From: Clytia hemisphaerica | Taxonomy: Eukaryota; Cnidaria; Hydrozoa; Leptothecata; Clytiidae | Direction of reading: 5' to 3' | Length of the DNA stretch: 64,000 bases | Assembly (NCBI GenBank): GCA_902728285.1 | Contig: CACVBU010000046.1 | Location: 806,001 to 870,000 of the forward strand | Notes under the pieces: generated by a model | Seen by the model: the letters and a program-made list of their open reading frames with translations, nothing else | The model's database searches: none | What the model was told of the DNA's origin: nothing | Shown here: one piece after another, positions 45,336 to 57,172 of the stretch | Numbering within the stretch: the first letter of the stretch is position 1 | Layout of the letters: each line of letters starts with the position of its first letter | Made by a program: the position numbers and the translations under genes

Positions 45336-46379
45336 ATTGGATAGAACAGAGGAATAAAACAGAACTTTCAAGGTCTATTTTTTCATTTTATTTCTAAGAA
45401 ATTTTATTAATCGACAAATTTTCTTTACTCTTTTGAGAATTCTTTTTGATTTCTTTGAAGACAAAACTTCCAAAATGGTCAAGAAGTGTTTGATGAAAAT
45501 CAAAGGAAAAAAGCTTCTGACTCCATCATTGATAGTTTGCTTGAATTATCTGTCAATTTTCAGTCTGAAAAACTAACAATCTAATCGGTCTAATCTGTAA
45601 AATTTAAGATTTTAAGAGTGATGTCCCTATTTTAACAGCAAAAATGAAGTAGTACCTGGTACTAAATATGGATGGGTGGTACTAATCAAAATTTTAGTAA
45701 AAAATTTGTTTCTATGTTCATAATAGTCACCTTAATGCTCCCTTCTCATTCCTATCAACACTAGGCTTTTAACAGACTGAGCCTTATTTTCTAATACCTT
45801 AAAGGAAGAAATTTTGGACGGGAATTTAATTTGGCGCATAGCTGAATATTTTAGGCCAAAAGTGTTATTAAATAAGCAAAAAAATATGTTTTTGGGCTTG
45901 AAAAAGCACGAATTTGGGGAGCGCGCAAAATAAATTAAATTTGGCAGAATATAATTTGACGGACAAAGGAAAAAATTAATTTTGGTGGAAACTTTATTGG
46001 GTGGATTTTGGCTAAATCCCGCAATTTTTTTTCAGCCAAATTTTCTTCTTTTAAGTAATTAATTTATAATCATCAGATGAAATTCGAAACAGAAATAAAA
46101 CCTTTTTTTTAGCCTCGAGAAATCAGCCCATAGGAGCAAGCTGTTATCCAGAAATTCAATGATCAACAGAACGAGAGGTTGAAAAGTTACAATTCGTTTT
46201 TGGTGGAAAAATTTACAATAGAAAAAGGAAGAGCCAAAGACGAGCAAAATGAGGCGAAGAACTTTTTAAAAAGGCCAAGGACCAAACCATCATACCCTCC
46301 ACTTCAGTCATCACAATCCAGAAAGAATTCACCTATGTCATCTCCAGAACCCAAAAGATCACAATCGACATCATCTCCA

Positions 46380-46505
46380 GAATCCAAGAAACCATCACCT
46401 AAAAAACCATTGCCATCGCCATCACCATCACCACCGCCAACACCATCTTCAAAACATATTAACATATCACCATCACCATCGTCATCGCCATCACCATCCC
46501 TCAAA
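46380..46505 (+). repeat. CAT/CCA trinucleotide-rich tract
   Basis: CCATCACCATC-type repeats encode the Ser/Pro-rich segment of the KDZ-like gene. Confidence 0.8.
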
Positions 46506-47229
46506 CATAAAAAACAATCTCCAAAGTCATCTCCCGAACCAAAAAAAACATCTCCAAAGCCATCTAAAATAAAATTGACAATCTAGACAAATTTGTGCGA
46601 TGCGAGAAATGAATAATCGTTTAAGTAGGCTGGAAAATTTAGTAACTACTAACAACCTCAATGACATGGATGCGTTTGTGGCAGCAGGTAACATTCGACG
46701 TACCTATCTCGATATTGTGGAAGACCCTGAAGCATTCTTTGATATTCCAGAACTGGACACACAGGACAACCAACCACCTCAGCGCCAACAATCCGTCAAC
46801 CACAACATCGAACCGACTGTAATAAGACTATAAAAGCTGTTCTCTTTGGTTTCTAGAAAAGCTGGATGGTCACTGTCCCAAGAACGTCACCAAATTTAAG
46901 TCTTAGACTGCAGAAAAATGGAAAACATTTTCATATCCCATAGCAGAAGTTTTATTTGTAGATGATGATTTTGTCGGTGATTACGAATACCACCTGATAT
47001 GGCTTACTGCACGAATCGTCGAAATACTTTTCCACCACAGGACAGGGCTTAAACAGGAAGATTTGGGAAAATTGAACAAAATATGCTGGAGAAGGCTGAT
47101 TCTAACACTGGACGAAATCATAGATTTCCTAGCTTGTAAATATAGTGTAAACTCGAACTTTACACTATATTTCAAATGGATTTGGAAAGTCCAATTTTCA
47201 ATTTGGGAAATATGTTGGAAATTTTGTGT

Positions 47230-47610
47230 TTCAACATTTTTCGACGAACTTGAAATATGATATTTACTATATTTTCAAAATTTGTAAATTTGAACTTTAC
47301 ATTTAATGAAAATGTATCGAAATATGATATTTCGACATATTTCGAAAGAGCTCGAAATATGGTGTTTACTATATTTTCTAAATTTGTAAATACGAACTTT
47401 ACATTTAATGAAAATGTCTCGAAATATGATATTTCGACATTTTTCGAACAACTTGAAATACTATGTTTACTATATTTTCAAAGTCTATAAAATACGAACT
47501 TTACAGCCTTTACATTGAATGAAAATATCTCGAAATATGATATTTCAACATTTTTCGAACAACTTGAAGTACGATGTTTAGTATGTTTTCTAAATTTGTA
47601 AATACGTTTT
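47230..47610. repeat. ~95-100-bp tandem repeat, left arm
   Basis: About four units contain TCGAAATATGATATTTCGAC and ACTATATTTTC plus AATTTGTAAATACGAACTTT. Confidence 0.8.
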
Positions 47611-47693
47611 TGTATTTTGTTTAAAGTTCGTAATCAAGTGACTAATAAAAAGTAAGGTTCATAAGAAAATATATGCATCATAGTAAAGAACTG

Positions 47694-47769
47694 AACTATT
47701 GCAAACTAGGATAAATATTCTAGCCTAACTAGGATAATTCGATAATTTATCCTAGTTTGCAATAGTCCT
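47694..47769. repeat. Short perfect-stem hairpin
   Basis: ACTATTGCAAACTAGGATAA pairs with TTATCCTAGTTTGCAATAGT, with a loop of about 30 bp; probably a miniature element. Confidence 0.75.
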
Positions 47770-48852
47770 TGACTGCTTAAGAATTTAAAGAGGCAGTCCC
47801 TGACCACAGTGAATGTCTTTTTTTGCTTCGATAACCCAAGATGAGATTTTCGCACTCGGTTAGCAAGGCGCGGGATATCAAGTCAAAAATGTCAGAATCA
47901 AAACATTGCAAATGGCGGACAAAATTCTGCTAGAGTGTCTTCAAAAAAGAGTACCTTTCTTTTGGAAATAACATATCATTACCCTTCGATATGGGATTGG
48001 ATATTTATGTGAATCGAATCAGCAATATATAGTGGACATTTTTACCAAGTTTGAGAGTATATTTCGATGGGATTGTCAAGATATTGCTAGATATACATTA
48101 GAGAGTCAAATTTGATGTAATGAGCTAGAATGATGCAAAGTTGGAAATCTCAACTTTTGTGTCTTTTCTTCATTTCCTTTTATGAATCGATCTACCACTT
48201 ATTATTTACAGTTATTAATATTGAGAAAAAGCAAATCTAAAATGAAAGATAAAAATATTTGGATGACTCAGACAACCTTTCGACAGTGGTTGAAGCTAAA
48301 AACCCAACATGGGTACGAGAGAAGGACAAACAATCACTTTGCCCTCTACCTGTTGAACGTATACGTATACCAAACCAACCAACTTTGAACTTAAAGATTT
48401 TAGAGACATTTGTTTGATATAAAGAAAACGCTACATCCCCATACCTTTGGACATTATTAAATGATTGGCAAAATGGTATATTAACATTCTATTGAGATGT
48501 GAAACTGGTCCAAGTTGAAGAATTGATGAGAAGAATGGGCAGTACAAGAAATATTTGCTTTGGAATACAAACTCTTACATGGACAATACCTCTGGAACAA
48601 GATAATGCTTGGTTCTTACATTCGTGAGGTCAGAGCAGAGGTTTTGTGGATTTTATAAACTTTTGAAACTTGTGTGACTGTTTTGGTTGTTTTCCTGACC
48701 AGATACTGTGAACTTGTATTTGATAAACGTTGCATTTTGGCTTGGAGTATGTTTTTTGTTTATGTGATAGGTTGTCCAAGAAAGCATTTTTTTGAGGTTT
48801 CCATATGTTTCGTCAAAATGTGTCAAAACCTGTCAAAGACAGCTATCTATAG

Positions 48853-49056
48853 ACAGTTACATCAATATGCCAAAAACATTTTGTTCAACCACCTTCACTT
48901 CAAGATAGGCCACCATAGAATGAACTTCGATGGAGTGCAAGGCTGAAAGCCACATGAATAGGTTCATCCTATAAAGGAAGTTCATTCTATGGTGGCCTAT
49001 CTTGAAGCGAAGGTGGTTGAACAAAATGTTTTTGGCATATTGATGTAACTGATAGA
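48853..49056. repeat. Large hairpin, ~78-bp arms
   Basis: GTTACATCAATATGCCAAAA through GATAGGCCACCATAGAATGA (48856-48923) is inverted at 48979-49050 with very few differences; the loop is about 45 bp. Confidence 0.85.
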
Positions 49057-49069
49057 CATTTTATACCGT

Positions 49070-49292
49070 GAGATCAGGTTACTTGCATCAGTGGAGTCAA
49101 ACATGCATAGCCCTCAAATGAATGACCTGTCTGGTTATTAAAGTATAACTACGCATCTCCGCTCGCAGCTCTACTCTATCATTTTTGTTTTGTATTAACT
49201 TTGTATTTTAATGACCAGCCAAGTCATTCATTTGAGGGCTATGCATGTATGTTAGCCTCTACTGATGCAAGTTACCCGATCTCATGGTAAGT
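49070..49292. repeat. Second large hairpin, ~75-bp arms
   Basis: GAGATCAGGTTACTTGCATC and CATGCATAGCCCTCAAATGA (49069-49125) are inverted at about 49222-49285. It abuts the first hairpin. Confidence 0.8.
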
Positions 49293-49299
49293 ATTTTCT

Positions 49300-50140
49300 T
49301 TTCTTAACTTTATATAATTTTAAAGAGAAGACAGGAGCCTTTATTGTTGGTGTTATTATTACAAAGCCCCTACTATATATTTTAACTCTGTCGAAGTCAT
49401 AAAAATTTGAAACCCTAGTGAGAGCTTTTTAAAATAATTTTCATGATTTTCTTGAAATTTTGATCATAAGAATTTTTTATAACAAAATCTTTCACGAGTA
49501 TTAAAAAGTGTTTCTTTTATGTATACATCTTTTTGTTCAGATTTTGTTATTTTTTTTCACGTTTATTTACTTTAGTTTCATTTTCTTTGTATGTTATTTA
49601 TTTACACAGCAGAAAACCGAAAATTCACATAATGTTCATATGGACTACATCCTTTACATTATCGGAACTAATTTTTGTGGTTCAAGTAACATTGCATTTA
49701 CAAGCAATTAATATCAGCTGGGCTTAGCAGGTATGAAAATTTAGCAAGACTAAAACTTAATTTCTATGAGGTTATTACATTTTAGCTATTTGACGTATTT
49801 TAAGGTGCCATTTTGAAACGTTTTGGTGTGATTGGTCTAAGACAAGTTTATATTTTATTATATGTTTTCATTTTATTTTTTATTTTATCTTTTTTTTAAA
49901 GAGAGTAGATATATACTGTAATATGTTTTAAATTTTTATTGCCTTAAAAAAGAAAAGTGTATTTTCACGAATTAGAAATTTTCATGAAATAGAATACTTT
50001 ATTATTAGACCCTCATTCTCTGTTTTCAAAACTCAATTGTATTGGTTGCCATTTTTGGGGAGTCTTTTAAAAAGTTGAAATTCCTATCTGTGTAGTTTTT
50101 GTAATATGGACTTTTTACAAGATTGTCATCTTACCAGATC
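49300..50140. other. AT-rich interior, no gene
   Basis: T-rich, with short overlapping frames of low complexity only. Confidence 0.4.
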
Positions 50141-50625
50141 TTAACACCTTTACAATTTCACGGGAAATATGATATTTCCATTCCCTGTAAACTTGGTAGA
50201 TATGATATTTTAATTCTCTGTAAATTTGGTAGATATGATATTTCCATTCCATGTAAATATCCGGAATGTCATCTTACCACATTTACAATTTCATAGGAAA
50301 TATGATATTTACATTCTCTGTAAATTTGGTAAATATGATATTTACATTCCCTGTAAATTTGGTAAATATGATATTTACATTCCCTGTAAATTTGGTAAAT
50401 ATGGACTTTTACCAAGATTGTAAATATGTGGAATGTCATCTTACCACATTTACAATTTCATAGGAAATATGATATTTACATTCTCTGTAAATTTGGTAAA
50501 TATGATATTTCAATTCCATGTAAATTTGGTAAATATGGACTTTTATCAAGATTGTAAATATGTGGAATGTCATCTTACCACATTTACAATTTCATAGGAA
50601 ATATGATCTTTCGAATCGCTCGAAA
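50140..50625. repeat. ~36-bp and higher-order tandem repeat, right arm
   Basis: GGTAAATATGATATTTACAT plus TCCCTGTAAATTT is repeated. A larger unit with GTGGAATGTCATCTTACCAC recurs near 50262, 50429 and 50562. Confidence 0.85.
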
Positions 50626-52220
50626 ACCCTTGAAATATAATATTTCCTATATATTTCCGACTTAGGAAATTTATAATTTCGCCCAGTGTAATGGAAGAAA
50701 ATATCGGCAAAGAGTAATGCGTGATCACTGCCCACAACGCACTCCATTTAGTCGAGGACATGATGCGTTTCAGTCATTGTGATAACTTTTGGTGTTTTGC
50801 TCCTGAAAGAGTAGTGAAGCGGTAAGAACATTGACCATTGGAAGAGATGTATGTTCACAAGCATTATGATTCGAGCCATATCTGGACGAGAGTGAAAAGC
50901 ATAGCTTGATTAATCCTTTGTGACTGCACAAAGATTTCCCTAAAGCCTGTTTAGTACAGTACAATTTAAATTACCTAACTTGAACCCTCCATAAATGATA
51001 GGTTCTTTTTTTCTTTTCAGGTACAAGGACATTCAAACAAACAACAAAAATATCGATTAAACGTTTGCAAAGACCGAAATCAAGCGTGAAATATTAGCTT
51101 TGTCCCGGCGGAAAAAGAAAATTACTTACCAGCTCGACCAAGTCCACGGGGTAAGTGTTCATAATAGAGTTTTTTTTGTCAAAGGGTTCTTCTAGAAATA
51201 TATATTTTTAGTTGATATTTGTATTTAAAGGACGATGTGAATAAGTCTACTGGGTTTAAGTGACCATCAAAGCATTCACAACATTTTTTCTTGACAAAGA
51301 TTTATTTGGGATACTGTATCGAACTGTTTCAGACATTTTCCCATTATAAATTAACTTTTCTTCAAAAAATTCCAAAATTTTGGCGTTAAATTAGGAAACT
51401 CACCATGGAGTAACTGTTTTAAATATTTTTAGATGCTCCATTAGCACAATAGTAAGTGCCAGTGTTCACATAGTAACTGCATGACCCACATTTTTGGTTG
51501 CTCAGTTCGATGCATGAAAAAATTATTAAAAGTGTTTTTTCTTTTGTATTAATTGCTTACTGAAAAGGTTTTTGGAGGATAATTTGAATTAAATATATCA
51601 CTTAGATTTAATTTCTCGGACCAGACTTGTATCGTAAACCTTTTCAATTCTCTTGGTGGACTCTTAAATTGTGACAAGACTAAATGTTCTCATAACCATA
51701 ACATATCTGTTTATCATATTGCGATGTGATACAAGAAAAGTTTGATGTTTTGGTGAAATTGTTTCACGTATGGCCAAATTCTAATTCTGTAAAATATTGA
51801 GAGATTTGTATTTTTTTTTTATTTTCACTTTTTTCCCCAGCTTGTTTCCAGTATTGAAGGGGCTCAGAAAATCCAATCGCGTTCATCGGTGCTATGTCAA
51901 TTTCTAACAACGTCCATGTGGCTGATGACGCATTAAGAGAAGCGCTGGAATCGTTAGAATCGTTGGATTTGAATGCTGACGTGTATCAGTCCTTTCGATC
52001 GTCTGATCTGTATCATCAGAGGTCCATCTTAAAAATCGGTTCCTTCGTCGTATTGTCTGGTGGTAACATTGGCAAAATTGAGGAATTCATATTTATTAAA
52101 CTGGATGATTATTCAAAGAAATTGGCCCGTTTAGAAATGTTTCCCTTTGATGGTCACACAATTAAGAACATAAAAGCAGTAAGGGGATCCGCACAACGAA
52201 ACATTGTTCCAATAGAGTAA

Positions 52221-53040
52221 GTTTTGCGCAAAGTTCTTGTATATACTGGAGAAAACGATCAATTGCTTTGTGTGGATTATGACCGTCCCACTTTCGAGTT
52301 TAATTTTAGTGCTTTACCATAAGATTTGTAACTCTAATTTTTTCAACACCGATATCGCCTTCTATATTTTATTGTCTTAGCATTTTGACTTTTAGATGAT
52401 CATTTGATAGTAAAACGAGACATTATTAATTTGCTATGGTTTTTTATAGCTTTTTTAAACAATTTTTACGATCTTGAAATCGATGGCTGCATGAGCGGTT
52501 TCCTATGGAACGAGATCTTGAAATTATATGAAGATATAAAATTGTCAGAGTGTATATAAAATGTGTTTAATTTAATAAAGATCTGGTTAGTCGGGCATGA
52601 TTACTTTGAAAACAAACGGAGTAAACGCCTGAGCGTGAAGAAAAGAAAGACACGTGTGAGGTTGGGATGGACCATGCTTCTCTTTTCCTTCACAGCAAGT
52701 CAACAAGTAATTCTTGCCCTCGGTCGGTTGAGTCTTTACAGTCCTTCTTAACGGAGCAGGTAGAAGAAGCTACTGGGCTCTGTGTCCATCGATGACTGCA
52801 TATATGCGGTTTCCGGTGGAATACCTCCGGCCAGATCGATATGTTGTTCAACATTTTTTTAGTTGAAAAGATTTATCGGTTTCAAAAACAAAAACTTTCA
52901 ATACAGCTGTGTATATATCACACAGTATTTTTATCATCATAAAACTTATTTCAAAAGAACTGACCATATAATGCACGAGGTTTCCAGTCTCAAAAGAAAC
53001 GTTGGAAATAAGCTATTAAAGGTTCAACTGTAACTAGTAA
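52221..53040. other. No clear gene
   Basis: Downstream of the last assigned KDZ-like exon. A 62-aa plus frame at 52563-52751 is basic and unassigned. Confidence 0.35.
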
Positions 53041-53044
53041 CTTA

Positions 53045-53300
53045 TAGGTTAGTCCTTCAAACTTTACATACGAACTGAAATTAATTTCAATAGTCTTAAT
53101 AATAAGCAGAGACCTATATTTGATCATTGTCGATTTCTTAATTCCCTAGACTATGACCGAACATTATTTGTTTGAAAATCAAAGCAATCTTCGCAATTTT
53201 AATTTATCTTCGACCAGTTTGTCAGGTTACTACATATATTACTGAAATTTATATTCCCTAAGTTGATAGAAAATTATTAAAACTCGTGATTTGTCTTTTC
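53045..53300. repeat. Direct repeat, copy 1 (~260 bp)
   Basis: It is nearly identical to 54188-54450: AAACTTTACATACGAACTGA through GTGATTTGTCTTTTCCCT and a C run, about 1,140 bp apart. Confidence 0.85.
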
Positions 53301-53570
53301 CCTAACCCCCCCCCCCACAATTCGACATGTAAGGTTTGGGATATTCAATTTTCCGAGGCTTTTAAGCTTGATATATCTTGAGGAGTGAAACAAATGTAGA
53401 AACCCGTGATTTGTCTTTTCCCGACCCCCCCCCCAAGTTTCAAAATGTAAGGCTTGGGATATTCAATTTTCCGAGGCTTTTTTAAGCTTGATATATCTTG
53501 AGGAGTGAAACAAATGTACAAACTCATGATTTATCTTTTCCCGACCCCTCTACGTTTCAAAATATAAGGC
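53285..53570. repeat. ~118-bp tandem repeat, about 2.5 copies
   Basis: Units of GTGATTTGTCTTTTCCC, a C run, GGATATTCAATTTTCCGAGG and GCTTGATATATCTTGAGGAG. Confidence 0.85.
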
Positions 53571-54187
53571 TTGGCATTTTCGATTTCCCGAATATCGCGA
53601 CTTCATACTTTAAGGTTTTAATTTTCCACACTCTGGATATCAGTTATCACTAAAAAGCAGTAATGGATTTCCAGAATGGGATTTTAGATGTCCCTGGTTT
53701 CCATAATTTCCCGAACTTTGAATGCAAATTTTTTGTATCAAATGTGAAATCCCAGCCGAGGACCGAATATCCCTAAGCTAGGGAATCAATAATTTTTTTT
53801 CCTGTGAAACATACGTTGGAGAAAAAGAGGTATGTAATTCGATAATCAAATATTCAATGAGTACCAATCCATGAACTTGCTTTCTTTCACTAGCCTCGCG
53901 CAATCATTCTGGCAAAGGTTTGAAGCAGAAAACCCTAATATTTCTCTGACAAGGCACGGTTTCCATCAATAGAGCACTAAATTGTACGAGAGAGATGGCT
54001 GAGGTGCATCTAGGTAATTACAATTTCATTTTAAAACTGATGGTAATGCAACGTATCAACCTTGTTTTAAAACATTAAATTTAGGTCATTTAAGTTGAAC
54101 CTGGAGTATGGACAGGCGATATCGATACTTCAAGATTATTTAACCACAATAAAACACCGCAGTTTGTTAACTATGGAGTCGATGCTA
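53571..54187. other. No gene seen
   Basis: Spacer between the direct-repeat copies; nothing recognised. Confidence 0.4.
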
Positions 54188-54450
54188 CTCAAACTTTACA
54201 TACGAACTGAAATTAATTTCAATAATATTAATAATAAGCAGAGACCTATATTTGATCATTGGCGATTTCTTAATTCCCTAGACTATGACCGAACATTATT
54301 TGTTTGAAAATCAAAGCAATCTTCGCATTTTTAATTTATCTTAGACCAGTTTGTCAGGTTACTACATACATTACTGAAATTTATATTCCCTAAGTTGATA
54401 GAAAATTTTTAAAACTCGTGATTTGTCTTTTCCCTACCAACCCCCCCCCC
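54188..54450. repeat. Direct repeat, copy 2
   Basis: Second copy of 53045-53300, ending in a C run of about 14 directly against the cysteine-rich pseudogene. Confidence 0.85.
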
Positions 54451-54457
54451 CCCCAGA

Positions 54458-55462
54458 GTGGAAGCGATTGAAAAACTACAGCAGAAAAATTGGGAAAAAG
54501 AAGCATTTTTCAGATGCAAGAAAAATTGTGTCTGTTCTGACGATGAATGTGAAGCTAAGGGACTCAATCATTATCAGTTTGTTTTGAGGTGAAAAGGTCA
54601 GTTTGCAGCAAAAATAAATGTCAGGTCAATGGAAAGAAATCAATCATGATAACACACACCCCTGTCTCAGTGCCCCGGTGGCATGATTTCAGTACATGAT
54701 TTTTTTCAGTATATGGTTTCAGTACATGATTTTTTCCTACGTCACTGCAGTAATCAAATTTTTATTGCACTCATATGTAATCATCCTAAATGGCTTGGGA
54801 ATTCAAGAACTGTTTTTTATTGTCGCTGTCTTTATTCAATTTATATCTCAATTCACAAATGAGTGCAATAAAAATTTGATTACTGCAGTGACGTAGGAAA
54901 AAATCATGTACTGAAACCATGTACTGAAAAAAATCATGTACTGAAATCATGCCACCGGGGCACTGAGACAGGGGTGTTAACACTGTCAAAGGGAGAAGTT
55001 TTCAAAGATAGTAAACGGAAACTCACTACTGAGTCTGAGTATGAAGGTGACTTTACTAGTGATGAATTCGAAAAGATGTTTTTGAAGATGCTGAAACCTC
55101 TTCTAAAGATGAGGAGACAGCGACAAATGAAAAGGTTTCAGCTAAGCTTCTTGGCACACTTTGTCCACCAACTTAAGAAGATGATGTTCTTAAAAAGTGG
55201 TACGTTGGGGTACGTTCAACAAAGAAATCCAATCAATTATGTATTCGTCGTTTAGAAATGAGATTTCTAGATGATGTCGATGGAAAGGTTGTCTCTGTTA
55301 TCCTAAATGCTTAAACCCCAAACTTGGGAAAGGAACAATGATGGACGAAGCTCCTGAAAATGCAAATGCATTCCTATTTCAGATTGAGGATATAATAGAT
55401 GGTCCAATAAAAGCTGTTCCTCCACGCAACCTAAAATGGAACATTCTTGATTATAAGTAGAT
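54458..55462 (+). pseudogene. Cysteine-rich transposon-type gene fragment split by a MITE
   Basis: The left part reads VEAIEKLQQKNWEKEAFFRC and a CxC..C cluster (KKNCVCSDDECEAKGLNHY), then in another frame VCSKNKCQVNGKKSIM. After the MITE it continues with LSKGEVFKDSKRKLTTESEY and, after frame changes, LKKWYVGVRSTKKSNQLCIR, MRFLDDVDGKVVSVIL and IDGPIKAVPPRNLKWNILDY. The ending resembles C-termini of multi-copy coral proteins as I remember them. Several stops and shifts make it dead. It could be the C-terminal part of the KDZ-like gene upstream or of a separate copy. Confidence 0.5.
54656..54977. mobile_element. Foldback MITE, ACACCCCTGTCTCAG ends, 6-bp TSD TAACAC
   Basis: The ends ACACCCCTGTCTCAGTGCCC and their inverse start a ~120-bp stem that includes ATCAAATTTTTATTGCACTC and its complement; the loop is about 70 bp. 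TAACAC is duplicated at 54650-54655 and 54978-54983. It interrupts the cysteine-rich pseudogene. Confidence 0.85.
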
Positions 55463-57170
55463 TCATGATCATTTTGAGAATACTGTAAAAATCTCTAAAA
55501 AACATGTCATTTTAGTTTATATATTTATTTTATGTTGATTTAGTTGAATTTTTTTGTGTTTCATGTCATTTGAATGATTAAAATATGACAAAGTTGATTT
55601 TAAAGTTAAGTGCTCAAATCACTTTTTTTTGGCTGGTACACCTCAAAAACTACAAAAACTTGATAACAATTAGAGGTCTAATTACTTTCTTTGACGACTA
55701 TCTATTAAAAAGACAATGATTTTTTCATATCTACAGTAAGTATAGGGTATTTAACAAGTATAGGTTTTCTGACCTTAAATTCAATTGCCTGGTCTGTAAG
55801 GCCAAAAACCTGATTTTTTGAAGCAAATTATGATAAAATTTTGAATAGATTCGAAGTTTACGGTACTTTGACGTGTCTAAAATTTATAAAGTTTAGCATT
55901 TTTTGAAAGAACATTTATAGGTGGTTGTGAAAATTTAAAAAATTCCTCAGTCAAATAGGTTTGGGGGTCCTGAGAGCAAAATATACAACTGTAGTATTTG
56001 AGGTGTATGTGTTTTTGAGGTGTATCTACTGGTAATTAAAAAGGAATTCTGACTCATTTGAAAAAGTTTCTAAATTTTACAGAACGTTTTCACAGCTATT
56101 AAAGAAGAGAAAATAATATGTAAAAAGAACACTTTGAACTTCCGAAGTGAGATCGCAGTGGAGTGAGCCTGAATTTAAAACAGATTAAAGAATCATTTGT
56201 TATTATTCTGCAGATTTGAAGTGAATGTATGGTAGAAAAGTTTGTTATAAACGTATGATAGAAAAAGGAAAAAATTCGAAGCGAGTTTTAACGAAAGGTT
56301 GTTGGTCACCAGTTCTTTGATGTGATTTGTTTTTTATTTTATTCAGGGTTTTTATTCACGGTATTTTAAAATCGGACGGTGACGGTATTTGGCCTTATTT
56401 GTTGTCATTATGCCGGCATTTGAACCTGTACAAACCGGTGTGACGGTGTTATTATTTTTTTCAAATTTCGGGATTCCGGGATTCAGCAAAAATTTTAACG
56501 CGAAAACGGTATTTCGAACCCCTACAAACCCCCCCTGAAGGAAACCCTCCACAATATCTGAACAACACTTTCCACAACATCTGAACAACGACCCTTCTAT
56601 GATGCAAGAGCAGTACTTCAAAAATCTGAACAAAAAGTTTCTTTTTGACTATATTTTCCGCAAGCAGCTGGTTCATTCAAAAACAGTTTTTCTAAGCCTC
56701 AGGTCTAATGAAAATTTGAACCATAAATTTTTACGATGTTAGAAAAATTGTATCTAAAAGAATCTTTTTTCACCTCAAATCTCCACATTCTTCTGGAGAA
56801 ATGCAAAATTATCTGCTACCCAACAGGGGCGTATCTAGGATTTATAAGATACCCTGCAAAAAAGATTCAGCTATATATAGTGATTCAGCTATATATAGTG
56901 TCTAAGGAGGGCCCACCATGGTTGGGCCCGACGGGCCAGAAATCTTTTGAATTTCGATCCTCTAGATCGGCTAAAACAGCCACCTTTTTATGCCCAATGT
57001 ACCATAAAGAGATAAAGAATTAAAATGAATTTCATTCAAACACAAAATGAAGCTGGTAAAACTAAGATAGTTAAAGGTAAAGTGTCTTAAGAACCAAAAA
57101 AGAGTGGCCTCTAAAATATGGAAAAAGAGAAGGAAAGAGAAAGGAGGTGTAAAACATTGGCAATTCATTA
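55463..57170. other. Gene-poor stretch
   Basis: No credible gene. GATTCAGCTATATATAGTG is tandemly doubled at about 56867-56901, next to GGGCCCACCATGGTTGGGCC, a short palindrome. Confidence 0.45.
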
Positions 57171-57172
57171 TA

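Larger units (their letters stand above)
47106..50688. mobile_element. Harbinger-type non-autonomous element with satellite-like arms, TAA TSD
   Basis: The left end is CACTGGACGAAATCATAGAT and the right end inverted is CACTGGGCGAAATTATAAAT. TAA is duplicated at 47103-47105 and 50689-50691. Removing the element and one TAA restores a continuous reading frame of the KDZ-like gene for several codons, which supports the boundaries. Both arms are tandem repeats. The middle (47650-49950) contains hairpins and no gene. A 3-bp TAA target fits PIF/Harbinger; the class is inferred from this alone. Confidence 0.75.
44822..52220 (+). pseudogene. KDZ-like transposase-type gene, multi-exon, broken by a 3.6-kb insertion
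   Basis: Visible pieces, in order: exon 44822-44987 (KFALMHFECDNSISVV, KRPVGRVLKMAG, donor GTAAGA); a coiled coil (from about 46150) and Ser/Pro-rich tract to 46586; a frame-changed piece 46600-46833; exon about 46917-47105 (FHHRTGLKQEDLGKLN, WRRLILT); then, across the inserted element, 50692-50821 (ITAHNALHLVEDMMRFSHCD, NFWCFAPERVVKR; donor GTAAGA); exon 51021-51150 (acceptor TTCTTTTCAG; TFAKTEIKREI); exon 51841-52216 (acceptor TTCCCCAG), with a BAH/SH3-like KIGSFVVLSGGNIGKIEEF. In-frame stops occur at 50715 and 51058, with further frame changes. The LHLxED..FW.F.xERxVK pattern recalls KDZ-type transposases and their coral relatives. It was a large protein, now dead. Confidence 0.5.
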
